This document shows positions 38,842 to 49,290 of a stretch of 64,000 nt of DNA, in pieces. The translations under genes were made by a program, and so were the position numbers. Below the pieces are notes generated by a model. That model saw only the letters and a list, made by a program, of their open reading frames with translations, made no database searches and was not told where the DNA came from. Numbering within the stretch: the stretch's first letter is position 1; the number at the start of each line of letters is the position of its first letter. This DNA is from Bifidobacterium anseris (GTDB lineage: Bacteria; Actinomycetota; Actinomycetes; Actinomycetales; Bifidobacteriaceae): assembly GCF_002860345.1 (NCBI RefSeq), contig NZ_NMYC01000001.1, positions 186,001-250,000 of the forward strand, in the 5' to 3' direction.

Positions 38842-38847
38842 TATAAT
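38842..38847 (+). promoter_or_regulatory. -10 hexamer TATAAT of MFS transporter promoter
   Basis: A consensus TATAAT, 75 nt before the MFS start. No convincing -35 hexamer at the usual spacing. Confidence 0.65.
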
Positions 38848-38921
38848 CGGGGCGTCCATTCGTGTCATGTCCATCGATGTTCGTGCATCGATGTCCTGTC
38901 CGTCGCCGCAAAGGAGCTGCC

Positions 38922-40151
38922 ATGACCAATCTGCTGCTTGCGATCATCTATCTTGCGTTCATCTCGCTCGGGCTTCCCGACGGGCTGCTCGGCGCCGCAT
39001 GGCCGACGATGAGCGGCCAGCTCGGCGCGCCGCTGTCCTGGGCCGGCGGCGTCTCGATGGTCATCAGCGCCGGCACGATCGTCTCCGCGCTGCTGAGCGA
39101 CCGGCTGACATTGCGTTTCGGCGCGGGGCGTGTGACGGCCGCATCGGTCGGTCTGACGGCGCTCGCGTTGTTCGGCTTCTCGTTCGCACCGAACTACTGG
39201 ACGCTGCTCGTCATGGCCGTCCCCTACGGTCTGGGCGCCGGCGGCGTCGACGCGGCGCTCAACAACTACGTGGCGGTCCACTACACGAGCCGGCATATGA
39301 GCTGGTTGCACTGCATGTGGGGCGTCGGCGCGCTGCTTGGCCCGTACATGATGGGCTTCGCATTGTCGCGCCAATACGGCTGGCAGTGGGGATACCGTTC
39401 GGTCGGCGTGCTGCAGGTCGTGCTGACGGCTGTGCTCATCGCGAGCCTTCCGCTGTGGCGCAACCGCACGGTCACATCGGCAGCTCCGACGTCGGATACG
39501 TCATCGGATACGAAGAAGACGGCGGAGAGGACAGCGGATGAGCCGCGCAAGCCGCTTGGCCTGGTCGGCGTGCTGCGCATCCGCGGCGCCGCGCAGATCC
39601 TCATCATGTTCTTCTGCTACTGCTCGATCGAGCAGACGACGATCCTGTGGGCGAGCAGCTACATGGCCGGCGTCGACCATGTGGACGCGCAGACGGCCGC
39701 GAGCTATGCGAGCCTCGTGTTCATCGGCATCACCGTCGGCAGGTTCGTCAGCGGATTCCTGACGATGCGGCTCAGCGACGCGTGGATGATCAGGCTCGGC
39801 GCTGCGATCATCGTCGCCGGCGTCGTGCTGCTCGCATTGCCGGTGCCGGGCGTGTGGAACGCGGTCGCCGGCTTCGTCGTCATCGGCCTCGGCTGCGCAC
39901 CGGTCTACCCGTGCATCATCCATTCGACGCCCGCATATTTCGGCGCAGACAAGTCGCAGGCGATCGTCGGCGTGCAGATGGCGAGCGCCTACGTCGGCAC
40001 GATGCTGATGCCGCCGCTGTTCGGCCTGATCGCGCAGCACACGACGCTCGGGCTGCTGCCGTGGTATCTGCTCGCGTTGGCCGCGGGGCTCATCGTCATG
40101 CACGAATGGCTGCGCGCGCTGCGGCGCGACTCGATGCATGCCGTAGGCTGA
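38922..40151 (+). CDS. Major facilitator superfamily transporter
   Basis: 409 residues with about 12 hydrophobic helices in two halves joined by a polar linker (about 185-215, TSAAPTSDTSSDTKKTAERT). The N-terminal half has GLPDGLLGAAWPTM, and the loop between helices 2 and 3 carries LSDRLTLRFGAGRV. This resembles the sugar or fucose/glucose permease-like MFS branch of actinobacteria, but the substrate is unknown. AAGGAG is 6 nt before the ATG at 38922. Confidence 0.9.
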   Translation: MTNLLLAIIYLAFISLGLPDGLLGAAWPTMSGQLGAPLSWAGGVSMVISAGTIVSALLSDRLTLRFGAGRVTAASVGLTALALFGFSFAPNYWTLLVMAVPYGLGAGGVDAALNNYVAVHYTSRHMSWLHCMWGVGALLGPYMMGFALSRQYGWQWGYRSVGVLQVVLTAVLIASLPLWRNRTVTSAAPTSDTSSDTKKTAERTADEPRKPLGLVGVLRIRGAAQILIMFFCYCSIEQTTILWASSYMAGVDHVDAQTAASYASLVFIGITVGRFVSGFLTMRLSDAWMIRLGAAIIVAGVVLLALPVPGVWNAVAGFVVIGLGCAPVYPCIIHSTPAYFGADKSQAIVGVQMASAYVGTMLMPPLFGLIAQHTTLGLLPWYLLALAAGLIVMHEWLRALRRDSMHAVG

Positions 40152-40215
40152 ACGCTCCGCGCAGACACCGCCGACGACTTGCGCCGCGGACGGTCGCAGG
40201 ACGATAATCGAACAT

Positions 40216-43200
40216 ATGGTCGAATGCATGGCATCCTTCAGCGAACCGACGCGGCGCTGGTTCAGCCGCGTCTTCGGCGCGCCCACCGAGGCGCAGACGC
40301 TCGCATGGCCTGCAATCGCCGCGGGGGGCGACGTGCTCGTCATCGCCCCGACCGGCTCGGGCAAAACGCTCGCGGCGTTCCTCGCGGCGATCGACCGCGT
40401 CATCGCCGGCATGGCGAGCGACGCCGTCGCGAACATCGGCGATGACGCGGCCGCGGCGAAACAGGCGGTGAAAACGACACAGCCAGAGAAGACGGCACAG
40501 CCGACGAAATCGAAACAATCGGGGAGGAAGAAGGGTTTCCGGAAGGCGAAGCGCGGTGTGCGCATCCTGTACATCTCGCCGCTCAAGGCGCTCGGCGTCG
40601 ACGTCGCGAAGAACCTCGAGGCACCGCTCGACGGCATCCGCCACGAATACAAGGCCATGGGACTGGCGGTGCCGCAGGTCTCGATCGCGACGCGCAGCGG
40701 CGACACGACGGCGCAGGAGCGCCGCGCGATCGTCGCGCATCCGCCGGACATCCTCGTGACGACGCCGGAATCGCTGTATCTGATGCTCACCTCCAAGGCG
40801 CGCGGCATCCTCGAGACGGTCGACACGGTCATCCTCGACGAGGTGCATGCACTCGCCGGCACGAAACGCGGCGCCCATCTGGCGCTGAGCCTCGAACGGC
40901 TCGATGCGCGCCTCCCGCGGCCCGCGCAGCGCATCGGCCTGTCGGCGACCGTCAACCCGGTCGAACAGGCGGCGCGCTTCCTCGCCGGCGCGCGCGACGT
41001 GACGATTGCGCAGGCACAAAGCTGCCCGCGACTCGACATCAGGATCGTCGACGCGGGCGCCGCGCTCGGCGCGACGCGCACGATGGGAGGGAACGCCGGC
41101 TCCAAGGATTCAGTCGACGGCACAACAGCGTCGGCAATGCGCACCACGTCGACGCATATCACCGGCGTGACGCCGGCGATGGAACGCGCGGCACGCAGAC
41201 GCGGGCAGTCCGATGCGCTGACGCCGCGCGCGGACGGCGCGGCGCCAGCGGGCGGCGGCGAGCCGAACGCCTCCGTGTGGCCGTACATCGAATCCAGTGT
41301 GCTCGACGAGGTCCTCGCGCACCGCACGACGCTCGTCTTCGTCAACTCGCGCGGCCTGGCCGAACGCCTCACCGCACGGCTCAATGATCTGTATGCGAGC
41401 CGACGCGGCGCGACGCGCGACGAGGGACGCGAACCCGCGCACTACAATTCGCTCATCGGTTCGACGACGAAGCTCGTCGGTGCCGTCGACCCCGACGATG
41501 TAGTTGCGATGGCGCACCACGGCTCGGTTTCGAAGGACCGCCGCAAGCAGATCGAAACGCAGCTCAAACAGGGCAGGCTGCGCTGCGTCGTCGCGACGAG
41601 CAGCCTCGAACTGGGCATCGACATGGGATCGGTCGACCTCGTCATCCAGATCGCGCCGCCGCTGTCGATCTCCTCGGGACTGCAGCGCGTCGGCCGCGCC
41701 GACCACCATGTCGGCGGCATCTCCCACGCGATCATGTATCCGTGCACGCGCCAACAGATCGTCGCTGCTGCCGCGAGCGCCGAGCACATGCTCGCCGGCG
41801 CGATCGAGCCGCTGCACGTCCCGCAGTGCCCGCTCGACGTGCTCGCGCAGCAGACGGTGGCCGCCGCGAGCCTCGAACCGCTCGACGCCGACGAGTGGTT
41901 CGCCACGGTGCGCCGCGCCGCGCCCTACATGCATCTGGAACGCGACGTCTACGACGCCGTCGTCGGCATGGTCTCGGGCGCCTACGACGGCGAGGAATTC
42001 TCCGCCTTCCGGCCGGCGCTCGTCTACGATGCCGCGACGCATACGCTCGCCGCCCGTCCCGGCGCGCAGCGTCTCGCCGTGACGAGCGGCGGCACGATCC
42101 CCGACCGTGGCATGTACACGGTCGTGCTGCCCGAGGCCGAGGCCGGACGCGGCCCGCGGCGCGTCGGCGAACTCGACGAGGAGATGGTCTACGAATCGCG
42201 CGTCGGCGACATCATCACGCTGGGCACGACGTCGTGGCGGATCGAGCAGATCACGAACGACCGCGTCGTCGTCGTGCCGGCACCGGGGCGCAGCACGCGC
42301 CTGCCGTTCTGGCACGGCGAGGGCGACGGCAGGGACTACGGATTCGCTCTGGCGATCGGACGGTGGGTCGGCGAAGTGGGCGCCGGACTCATCGCAGCCG
42401 CGCGGGCAGACGTGGACGTGGTTGCCGCGGCGGACGGTGATGCCGAGGACGGTGCTGGCAAGGACAGTGCTGGCAAGGACAGTGCTGCTCAGGGCGACGT
42501 CGCCGCACAACCGGCCGTCGCGAAGCCGCGGTTCACGCCCGAGGTGCGCGCACGGCTCGTCGACGACGGCCTCGACGATGCCGCGATCGACGCGGCCGCC
42601 GCATTCCTCGCCGCGCAGAAGGCCGCGACCGGCGTCATCCCGGACGCCACGCACATCGTCATCGAACGGTGCCGCGACGAGGAGGGTGACTGGCGCGTCC
42701 TCGTGCACGCCCCCTTCGGACGGCGCGTGCACGAGCCGTGGGCGCTCGCGATCAATGCGCGGCTGCTGCAGCGCTACGGCGTCGACGGGCAGATCTACGC
42801 GGCGGACGATGGTCTCGTCATCCGGTTGCCCGACGGCGATGGCTCGATCGACATCGCCTCGCTCATCGCCTTCGACGCCGACGACGTCACACGCCTTGTC
42901 GAGACGCAGGTCACCGGCAGCGTGCTGTTCGCCGCGCGGTTCCGCGAATGCGCGGCGCGCGCGCTGTTCATGCCGCGCGCCGACCCGTCGAAACGCGTGC
43001 CGCTGTGGCAGCAGCGACTGCGCGCCGCGCAGCTGCTCACGGCGGCGCGCACGCACCGCAACTTCCCGCTGCTGCTCGAGACGGCGCGCGAATGCCTGCA
43101 GGACGTCTACGACGTGCCGGCGCTGCGCGAAGTGCTCGACGGGCTCGCCGACGGTCGCATCGGCGTGTACGAAAGCGTCACGACGACGCCGTCGCCGATG

Positions 43201-45135
43201 GCCGAGCAGCTGCTGTTCGGCTTCATCGGTTCGGTCATGTACCAGTACGACGTGCCGCAAGCGGAACGCAACGCGCGGCTGCTGTCGATGGATCCGCAGG
43301 TGCTCGAACGGCTGCTCGGCTCCGACGACCTCGCGTCGGTGCTCGACGACGCCGTCATCGACGACGTCGCGGACGCGCTCGCGCGGCGCACGTTCTGGAA
43401 CACGCTCGCCGACGACGACGTGCGCGGGCGCGTGCACCGCTATCTGTCGACGCACGGACCGTTCACGGCGGACATGATGATCGCCGACCTGCGGCTGCCC
43501 GCCGAGGCGTGCATCGACGAACTCAACGCGCTGCAGGCGTCCGGCGAGGCGCTCGCCGGCCGTTTCGACGACCGTCTGCCCGCCGACGTGCCGCAATGGG
43601 TCGCGCGCGATGTGCTCAAACGCATCCGTTCGCGGTCGCTCGCCAAGGCGCGCAAGTCCATCAAGCCGGTCGCCGTCGCGGACTTCCAACGTTTCGTGCT
43701 TGAGCGGCAGGGCGTCGGTTCCGCCGGCGGCCAGCGTTTCGACGGCGTCGACGGCGTCATGCGCGTCATTGAGCAGCTCGAGGGCGCCGCGCTGCCGATC
43801 GACGTGTGGGAGTGCGCCGTGTTCCCCGCGCGTGTGCGCGACTACACGCCGACGATGCTCGACGAGCTCGTCGCCGCGGGGGAGGTCGTCTGGGTCGGGG
43901 CGTCGTCTGCGTCGTCGTCTGCGTCGGCGTCTGCGTCGTCATCGTCATCGTCGGATGGGCTCGCCGCGGTCATGCTGTTTCCCTTCGATTCGACGCAGCT
44001 GCAAGAGCGATGCGCGCCGGTGGATGCGCAGACGCAAGCGCAGACGAAGACACAGACGAACGATGACGGACGCGCGGACGACGACGGATCTACGGACGAC
44101 GCATCGGCGCCGCTCGGCGTCGGCGACGCGATCGTCGCCGCGTTGGCGGACGGCGGCGCCTACGGGCCGCAGCCACTCGAGGAACGCGCACGCGCATGCT
44201 GGGAGCGTGCGGGCGCCGAGCCGTGCATCGACGAGACGACCGGCGAAGTCGTCGGCACCGCGTGGAGTCATACGCGTTTCGAGGATGCGCTGTGGTCGCT
44301 CGCGCGGCGCGGACGTATCACGAACTCGTCATTCGCGGTGGCACGCGCATCGGAGACGCGCGGTGCGCCGGCACGTCCGACGCGACGCCGCCGCATGCGC
44401 GCGCATATGCCACGGCCGACGATGAACGGCGGCCTGTGGTCGCTCGTGCGCGCGGTCGGCGAACCGTGCACGCCGGAGGAACGTGTCATCGACCTGATCG
44501 ATGTGCTGCTCGACCGCTACGGCGTCATCACGCAGCCGGTCGTCGACCACGAGGGCGTTCCCGGCGGCTTCTCGGGCCTCTATCCGGTGCTGCGGCGCAT
44601 GGAGGAGCAGGGCGTGCTGATGCGCGGCGTGTTCGTCGACGGCTTCGGCGCGGCGCAGTTCGCCAGACGCGAGACCGTCGACACGATGCGCGGATTGATT
44701 GGCAACGCGCCGGCCACGGTTGCGCTCGACGCGTCCGACCCGGCCGTCCTCTACGGCACGGCGATCCGCTGGCCCGAGCCGATGCGGATGACCGCGGTGC
44801 AGAACGCGGACAGTGCCGATGACGCGGACGACGCGGCGTGTACAGGCGGAGCCAAGCCGATGCGTCGCGCGGGGTCGATCGTCGTGTTGCGCGGCGGCGA
44901 CGCGCTGCTGTACGCGGCGCCGAAGTCGGGACGACTCGTCATGTTCGACGAGCCGATCAGCCTCGCCGAACGCGCATGCACGGCGCTCGCGGACATGCTG
45001 CGGCGCCTGCCGGGCGGATCGGTCACGTTCCGCGACTGCAACGGCGTGCCGCTCACGGCGAGGCTCGCGGTCACGCCGGCGTTGCGCGCCGCCGGTTTCG
45101 CTCCATCTCCGCAAGGCATGAAGCTCTACCGGTGA
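40216..45135 (+). CDS. lhr: Lhr-family large helicase
   Basis: ATP-dependent 3'-5' DNA/RNA helicase involved in repair. 1639 residues: motif I PTGSGKTLAAF (about 45), motif II DEVHAL (about 213), SATV motif III, GRADHH in the second RecA-like domain, a winged-helix/Lhr core, and a long C-terminal extension. Several low-complexity stretches interrupt it: Lys/Thr/Gln-rich (about 80-112), a DSAGKDSAGK repeat (about 735-765), and SSASSSASASASSSSS (about 1230-1255). GATAAT lies 7 nt before the ATG, with no ribosome site, so it is probably leaderless. Confidence 0.93.
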   Translation: MVECMASFSEPTRRWFSRVFGAPTEAQTLAWPAIAAGGDVLVIAPTGSGKTLAAFLAAIDRVIAGMASDAVANIGDDAAAAKQAVKTTQPEKTAQPTKSKQSGRKKGFRKAKRGVRILYISPLKALGVDVAKNLEAPLDGIRHEYKAMGLAVPQVSIATRSGDTTAQERRAIVAHPPDILVTTPESLYLMLTSKARGILETVDTVILDEVHALAGTKRGAHLALSLERLDARLPRPAQRIGLSATVNPVEQAARFLAGARDVTIAQAQSCPRLDIRIVDAGAALGATRTMGGNAGSKDSVDGTTASAMRTTSTHITGVTPAMERAARRRGQSDALTPRADGAAPAGGGEPNASVWPYIESSVLDEVLAHRTTLVFVNSRGLAERLTARLNDLYASRRGATRDEGREPAHYNSLIGSTTKLVGAVDPDDVVAMAHHGSVSKDRRKQIETQLKQGRLRCVVATSSLELGIDMGSVDLVIQIAPPLSISSGLQRVGRADHHVGGISHAIMYPCTRQQIVAAAASAEHMLAGAIEPLHVPQCPLDVLAQQTVAAASLEPLDADEWFATVRRAAPYMHLERDVYDAVVGMVSGAYDGEEFSAFRPALVYDAATHTLAARPGAQRLAVTSGGTIPDRGMYTVVLPEAEAGRGPRRVGELDEEMVYESRVGDIITLGTTSWRIEQITNDRVVVVPAPGRSTRLPFWHGEGDGRDYGFALAIGRWVGEVGAGLIAAARADVDVVAAADGDAEDGAGKDSAGKDSAAQGDVAAQPAVAKPRFTPEVRARLVDDGLDDAAIDAAAAFLAAQKAATGVIPDATHIVIERCRDEEGDWRVLVHAPFGRRVHEPWALAINARLLQRYGVDGQIYAADDGLVIRLPDGDGSIDIASLIAFDADDVTRLVETQVTGSVLFAARFRECAARALFMPRADPSKRVPLWQQRLRAAQLLTAARTHRNFPLLLETARECLQDVYDVPALREVLDGLADGRIGVYESVTTTPSPMAEQLLFGFIGSVMYQYDVPQAERNARLLSMDPQVLERLLGSDDLASVLDDAVIDDVADALARRTFWNTLADDDVRGRVHRYLSTHGPFTADMMIADLRLPAEACIDELNALQASGEALAGRFDDRLPADVPQWVARDVLKRIRSRSLAKARKSIKPVAVADFQRFVLERQGVGSAGGQRFDGVDGVMRVIEQLEGAALPIDVWECAVFPARVRDYTPTMLDELVAAGEVVWVGASSASSSASASASSSSSSDGLAAVMLFPFDSTQLQERCAPVDAQTQAQTKTQTNDDGRADDDGSTDDASAPLGVGDAIVAALADGGAYGPQPLEERARACWERAGAEPCIDETTGEVVGTAWSHTRFEDALWSLARRGRITNSSFAVARASETRGAPARPTRRRRMRAHMPRPTMNGGLWSLVRAVGEPCTPEERVIDLIDVLLDRYGVITQPVVDHEGVPGGFSGLYPVLRRMEEQGVLMRGVFVDGFGAAQFARRETVDTMRGLIGNAPATVALDASDPAVLYGTAIRWPEPMRMTAVQNADSADDADDAACTGGAKPMRRAGSIVVLRGGDALLYAAPKSGRLVMFDEPISLAERACTALADMLRRLPGGSVTFRDCNGVPLTARLAVTPALRAAGFAPSPQGMKLYR

Positions 45136-45347
45136 GCTCGCTGCAGACGGGCGCGTCGGAGCAATGCCGCGACGCTATGAGCAAAAGACGGCCACGTCCT
45201 GCCACATGACGGGCATAGAATAACTGACGTCGTGCCGCCGTTCGTCCCGATATACGGCGGACGGCGCCCCCGCGCGCCGCCGTGGCGTTCGTGGATTCGC
45301 GACGACGGACACTCGCACACGGAAAGGCAAGGGAGGGCGTCTTTCGC
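45136..45347. promoter_or_regulatory. Intergenic region with GRP-transporter promoter
   Basis: 212 bp between lhr and the sugar transporter. TAGAAT at 45216-45221 is the likely -10. The leader contains no recognised RNA element. GGGAGGG at about 45331 is the ribosome site. Confidence 0.5.
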
Positions 45348-46307
45348 ATGGACATGCTCATCGCGCTGCTGCCGGCGCTGTTCCTCGGATCGAACAGCGT
45401 CATCACGGCGAAAATCGACGGCAAGCCGAGTCAGGGAACACTGGGCACGACGATCGGCGCTGTCATATTCGCCGTGCTCGTCTCGGTGTGCTACACGGTG
45501 CCGAACGCCGGACTGGCCTTCGCATTCAATCCCAGCATCTGGCTCGTAGGCCTGTACTCGGGCGTCTTCTGGACGATCGGCTCCTTCGGCCAGTTCTCCG
45601 CGCTCAAGCCGTTGGGCGTCTCGATGGCGATGCCGATTTCGACGGCCGGACAGGTCGTCGGCAACGCGCTGCTCGCCGCGATCGTGCTCGGCCAGTGGCG
45701 CACGCTCAACGTCTGGATCATCGGTGTCATCGCGATCATCCTCGTCACATCCGGCGCCGTGCTGTGCTCGGCGAAGGACTCGGCCGCTGACGCGCGCCGG
45801 ATCAGCGCGAAGGACATGCGTTTCGGTCTGGGCGCGCTGCTGTTCTCGACGATCGGCTTCATGCTGTACTTCATCTTCCCGAACCTGCTGCACCATACCG
45901 GATTCATCTCCGACGCCATCTACGATGCGCCGAGCGGCGACGGACTCTATTACATGACCGCCGTCATCCTGCCGCAGTCGATCGGGCAGATCATCACGGC
46001 GCTCGCGATCGTCAACTTCGTCGAACGCGACCGCACGCTCATCCTGCACCGCAAGACGGCGTTCAACATCATCACCGGCCTGCTGTGGGCGGTCGGCAAC
46101 ATGCTCATCTTCGTGTCTGCGGCGAACCCGCACGTCGGACAGGCGATCGCGACGACGTTCTCGCAGCTCGGCGTCATTGTCTCCACCTACGGCGGCATCG
46201 TCGTGCTGCACGAACACAAGACGAAACGCCAGATGGTCGCGATCCTGCTCGGCACGTTGCTCATTGTCGCCGGCGCCGTCCTGATGGGCCTCTATACGAC
46301 GACCTGA
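45348..46307 (+). CDS. Sugar transporter, GRP (glucose/ribose porter) family
   Basis: 319 residues with about ten hydrophobic helices and no signal peptide. Features of GlcU/RbsU-type porters: an opening ALLPALFLGSNSVITAKIDG, GVFWTIGSFGQFSALKPLGVSMAMPISTAGQVVGNALLAAIVLGQW, and the second-half GLLWAVGNMLIFVSAANPHVGQAIATTFSQLGVIVSTYGGIVVLHEHKTKRQ. Likely a proton-linked monosaccharide importer; which sugar is not shown. The start at 45348 was chosen over an upstream ATG (45282) because membrane helix 1 begins there. Confidence 0.9.
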   Translation: MDMLIALLPALFLGSNSVITAKIDGKPSQGTLGTTIGAVIFAVLVSVCYTVPNAGLAFAFNPSIWLVGLYSGVFWTIGSFGQFSALKPLGVSMAMPISTAGQVVGNALLAAIVLGQWRTLNVWIIGVIAIILVTSGAVLCSAKDSAADARRISAKDMRFGLGALLFSTIGFMLYFIFPNLLHHTGFISDAIYDAPSGDGLYYMTAVILPQSIGQIITALAIVNFVERDRTLILHRKTAFNIITGLLWAVGNMLIFVSAANPHVGQAIATTFSQLGVIVSTYGGIVVLHEHKTKRQMVAILLGTLLIVAGAVLMGLYTTT

Positions 46308-46344
46308 GGCCGGCGCACGCGAAGTCCGCGAACGCGGCATATGC

Positions 46345-46444
46345 ATGATGCACCCGAACCGTTCGCGAGGACGACCGTCCGCGAACGGTTCGGGTGCATC
46401 ATCTGACCGATGCGTTCGCGGCGACGCCCGTCCGTGAACGCATC
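46345..46444. terminator. Two hairpins between sugar transporter and parC
   Basis: A perfect 23-bp stem (46345-46367 with 46380-46402) and a second, 13-bp imperfect stem (46409-46421 with 46432-46444). They separate convergent genes ending at 46307 and 46452. Confidence 0.85.
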
Positions 46445-46451
46445 GGGTGTC

Positions 46452-49106
46452 TTATGCGACGTAACCGATCGGGGCGGGCAGTTCGCTGCCGGAGCCGTCG
46501 CGACGCATATCCGGGGCGGGCAGTGCGACCATGTGTCCCGATTCGGTGCACGCGACGAGCGGCCACGCGTCCACATACGCGCGGATCAGCGTGTTCTGTC
46601 CCTTGAGGAACCGCTGCGAACGCACGCCGCCGGTGCCGCGCCCCTTCGTCGGATACAGCGCGAGCGGCGAGACCTTCGCCGATCCGGTGTCGGTGCCCAG
46701 CAGCGATGCGCCGTCGCCGGCCACCGTGAGCACGACCGCGCCGTGCGCCGGCGACGTCGTGCCGTCCTCGCGCGTCTCCTCGGCCGTCCACGCCAGTTCG
46801 TCCTCGTGCACGACGGCGAAGGCGAGCACCTCGCAGCCTTCAGCGAGACGGATGCCCGCCATGCCGCCCGCTGTACGCCCCTGCGGACGCACCTGTTTGG
46901 CGTCGAAGGTGAGCAGCGACGAATCAGTCGAGACGAAGACGAGCCGGCTGCCGTCCGGCGCCTCGCGCGCCGCGAGCAGCTCGTCGCCGTCCTTGAGATC
47001 GATGACGCCCCACGAATCCATCGTCGTCGGCGACTCCCTGTTCCACCGTTTGACGACGCCGCCGCGCGTGCCCAGCGCGAGCGGCGCGGCGTCCTCGCCG
47101 TCCTTCAGCAGTGCGACGACGGCGATGACGCGTTCGCCGTCGACCGGCTCCGTGCTGGCCGTCGACGACACGAGTTCGCGCGCGTCGATGCCTGCGGACA
47201 GGTCGAGCGGCGCGGTCGCGGTGATATGCGGCAGCTCGACGGCGTGGGCGAGCACGAAGCGTCCCGCCGACGTGACGATGCCGTAGTCGGCGCGCGTGCT
47301 CGTCGTGATCATCGACGTAATGCACATGTCGCCGTCCGTCACATCCGATGGCGTGCGCGCCGCCCAGACCTCAGCCGCCGACGGGTCGAGGCGCGCGATG
47401 CGTCCGGCCGCGCTCAGCGCGACGACGCACGGCTCGTCCTCAATCTGTAGCGCGCTCGCCGCGTCGCCCTTGCGCGCGGCCGCCACGTCCGCCGCGGCCT
47501 CGGAGACCTGCTCGACGTGGCGCGCCGCATTGAGCGCGAACTCGTTGAGCGTGCCGTCAGCGTCGCGCGCCGTGACCGGCGTGAGCCTGCCGTCGGCGTC
47601 CACGTCGAGCAGCACGGTGCGCCGCGGCGTGCCGTAGGCGGCGACGGTCTCGTCCATCTCGCGTTCGACGACCTCGTCGAGGGCCGCGTCGGACGCGAGG
47701 ATCGCCTCGAGTTCGTCGATCCTGCCGCGCAGCTCGTCGCGTTCGGCCTCGAGCTCGATGCGGCTCATCTTCGTGAGCCTGCGCAGACGAAGGTCGAGGA
47801 TGTACTGCGCCTGCACATCGTCGAGGTCGAAGACGGCGATGAGCTTCGTCTTCGCCGCGTCCGCGTCGTCGGACGAGCGGATGACCTGGATGACCTCGTC
47901 GATGTCGACGAGTGCGAGCAGCAGACCCTCGACGAGGTGCAGTCGTTCGAGCGCCTTGCGCCTGCGGTATTCGCTGCGCCGGCGGATGACGCCGCGCCGA
48001 TGCCCGATCCACACGTCGAGCATCTCGCGCAGCCCCATCGTGTGTGGACGACCATCGACGAGCGCGACATTGTTGATTGTGAAGTTCTCCTGCAGCGGCG
48101 TGTGCTTGAACAGCTGCGAGAGCACGGCGTCCGGGTCGAAGCCGGTCTTGAGTTCGATGACGATGCGCGTGCCGTTGTGCCGGTCCGTCAGATCGATCGC
48201 GTTTGAGATGCCTTCGAGCTTGTGGTTCTTGACGCCTTCCGAGATGCGTTCGAGCACGCGTTCGGGGCCGACCATGTACGGCAGCTCGGTGACGACGATC
48301 GCCTTCTTGCGCGCCGTGACATTCTCGATGTGCGTCGCCGAACGCGTCGTCAGCGAGCCGCGTCCGCTTTCGTAGGCCTCGCGGATGCCGTCGCGGCCGA
48401 TGACGATGCCGCCGCCCGGCCAGTCCGGACCGGGCAGGTAGTCCATCAGCTCGTCGAGCGTGGCCTCGGGATGGCGCATGACGTGCTTGGCGGCGGCGAC
48501 GACCTCGCCGAGGTTGTGCGTCGCCATGTTCGTGGCCATGCCGACGGCGATGCCGGAAGCGCCGTTGACGAGCAGGTTCGGGATCGCCGCGGGCAGCACC
48601 TCGGGTTCCTTGAGCTTGTTGTCGTAGTTCGGCGTGAAGTCGACGGTGTCCTCGTCGAGTCCGGCGTTCATGCCGAGCGCGGCCGGCGCCAGACGCGCCT
48701 CCGTGTATCGGGAGGCCGCCGGGCCGTCGTCGAGCGAACCGAAGTTGCCGTGGCCGTCGACGAGCGGCAGCCGCATCGCGAAGGGCTGCGCAAGGCGCAC
48801 CATCGCCTCGTAGATCGCCGAATCGCCGTGCGGGTGCAGCTTGCCCATGACCTCGCCGACGACGCGCGCCGACTTCATGTACGGGCGCGTCGGCAGCAGG
48901 TTCATCTCGCCCATCTGGTAGACGATGCGTCGTTGCACCGGCTTGAGGCCGTCGCGCGCGTCGGGCAGCGCGCGGGCGTAGATGACCGAATAGGCGTATT
49001 CGAGGAAGGATTTGCTCATCTCCTCGCCGAGCGGCGTCTCGACGATGTGTTCCTTGACCGTGCGCGGATCATAGGCCGCTGCTGGCGGCTTGCGACGCGA
49101 AACCAT
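46452..49106 (-). CDS. parC: DNA topoisomerase IV subunit A (or second gyrase-type A subunit)
   Basis: Breakage-rejoining subunit that works with the ATPase subunit at 35260. 884 residues: the DNA-binding winged helix with [13 protein letters not shown], the quinolone-region [17 protein letters not shown] and the active-site Tyr in [10 protein letters not shown], the coiled-coil gate (about 380-510) and a beta-propeller C-terminus carrying [13 protein letters not shown]. The position near rpoD-parE favours ParC over GyrA. The ATG at 49106 has GGAGG 7-8 nt upstream. TAGAAT (49141-49146) is the -10 candidate. Confidence 0.93.
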   Translation of the reverse strand: MVSRRKPPAAAYDPRTVKEHIVETPLGEEMSKSFLEYAYSVIYARALPDARDGLKPVQRRIVYQMGEMNLLPTRPYMKSARVVGEVMGKLHPHGDSAIYEAMVRLAQPFAMRLPLVDGHGNFGSLDDGPAASRYTEARLAPAALGMNAGLDEDTVDFTPNYDNKLKEPEVLPAAIPNLLVNGASGIAVGMATNMATHNLGEVVAAAKHVMRHPEATLDELMDYLPGPDWPGGGIVIGRDGIREAYESGRGSLTTRSATHIENVTARKKAIVVTELPYMVGPERVLERISEGVKNHKLEGISNAIDLTDRHNGTRIVIELKTGFDPDAVLSQLFKHTPLQENFTINNVALVDGRPHTMGLREMLDVWIGHRRGVIRRRSEYRRRKALERLHLVEGLLLALVDIDEVIQVIRSSDDADAAKTKLIAVFDLDDVQAQYILDLRLRRLTKMSRIELEAERDELRGRIDELEAILASDAALDEVVEREMDETVAAYGTPRRTVLLDVDADGRLTPVTARDADGTLNEFALNAARHVEQVSEAAADVAAARKGDAASALQIEDEPCVVALSAAGRIARLDPSAAEVWAARTPSDVTDGDMCITSMITTSTRADYGIVTSAGRFVLAHAVELPHITATAPLDLSAGIDARELVSSTASTEPVDGERVIAVVALLKDGEDAAPLALGTRGGVVKRWNRESPTTMDSWGVIDLKDGDELLAAREAPDGSRLVFVSTDSSLLTFDAKQVRPQGRTAGGMAGIRLAEGCEVLAFAVVHEDELAWTAEETREDGTTSPAHGAVVLTVAGDGASLLGTDTGSAKVSPLALYPTKGRGTGGVRSQRFLKGQNTLIRAYVDAWPLVACTESGHMVALPAPDMRRDGSGSELPAPIGYVA

Positions 49107-49197
49107 GCTGACTTCCTCCATATGACTTGAGAACCGTACCATTCTAGCAAGCGGGCGGATGGCTGCGCGGCGGCGTCCGCGCATCGGCGGCTGTCGC

Positions 49198-49203
49198 TAC
49201 ACT
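49198..49203 (+). promoter_or_regulatory. -10 hexamer of FHA-ABC operon promoter
   Basis: TACACT 88 nt before the FHA-ABC start, diverging from parC's TAGAAT. Confidence 0.55.
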
Positions 49204-49290
49204 GGGCGGTGCGGACGTGCGCCATGCATGAGCGTGCAGCGAAGGGACATGCCCGCGCAGAGAGCATCCTGCAGCGGAAGGAAACCGAAG

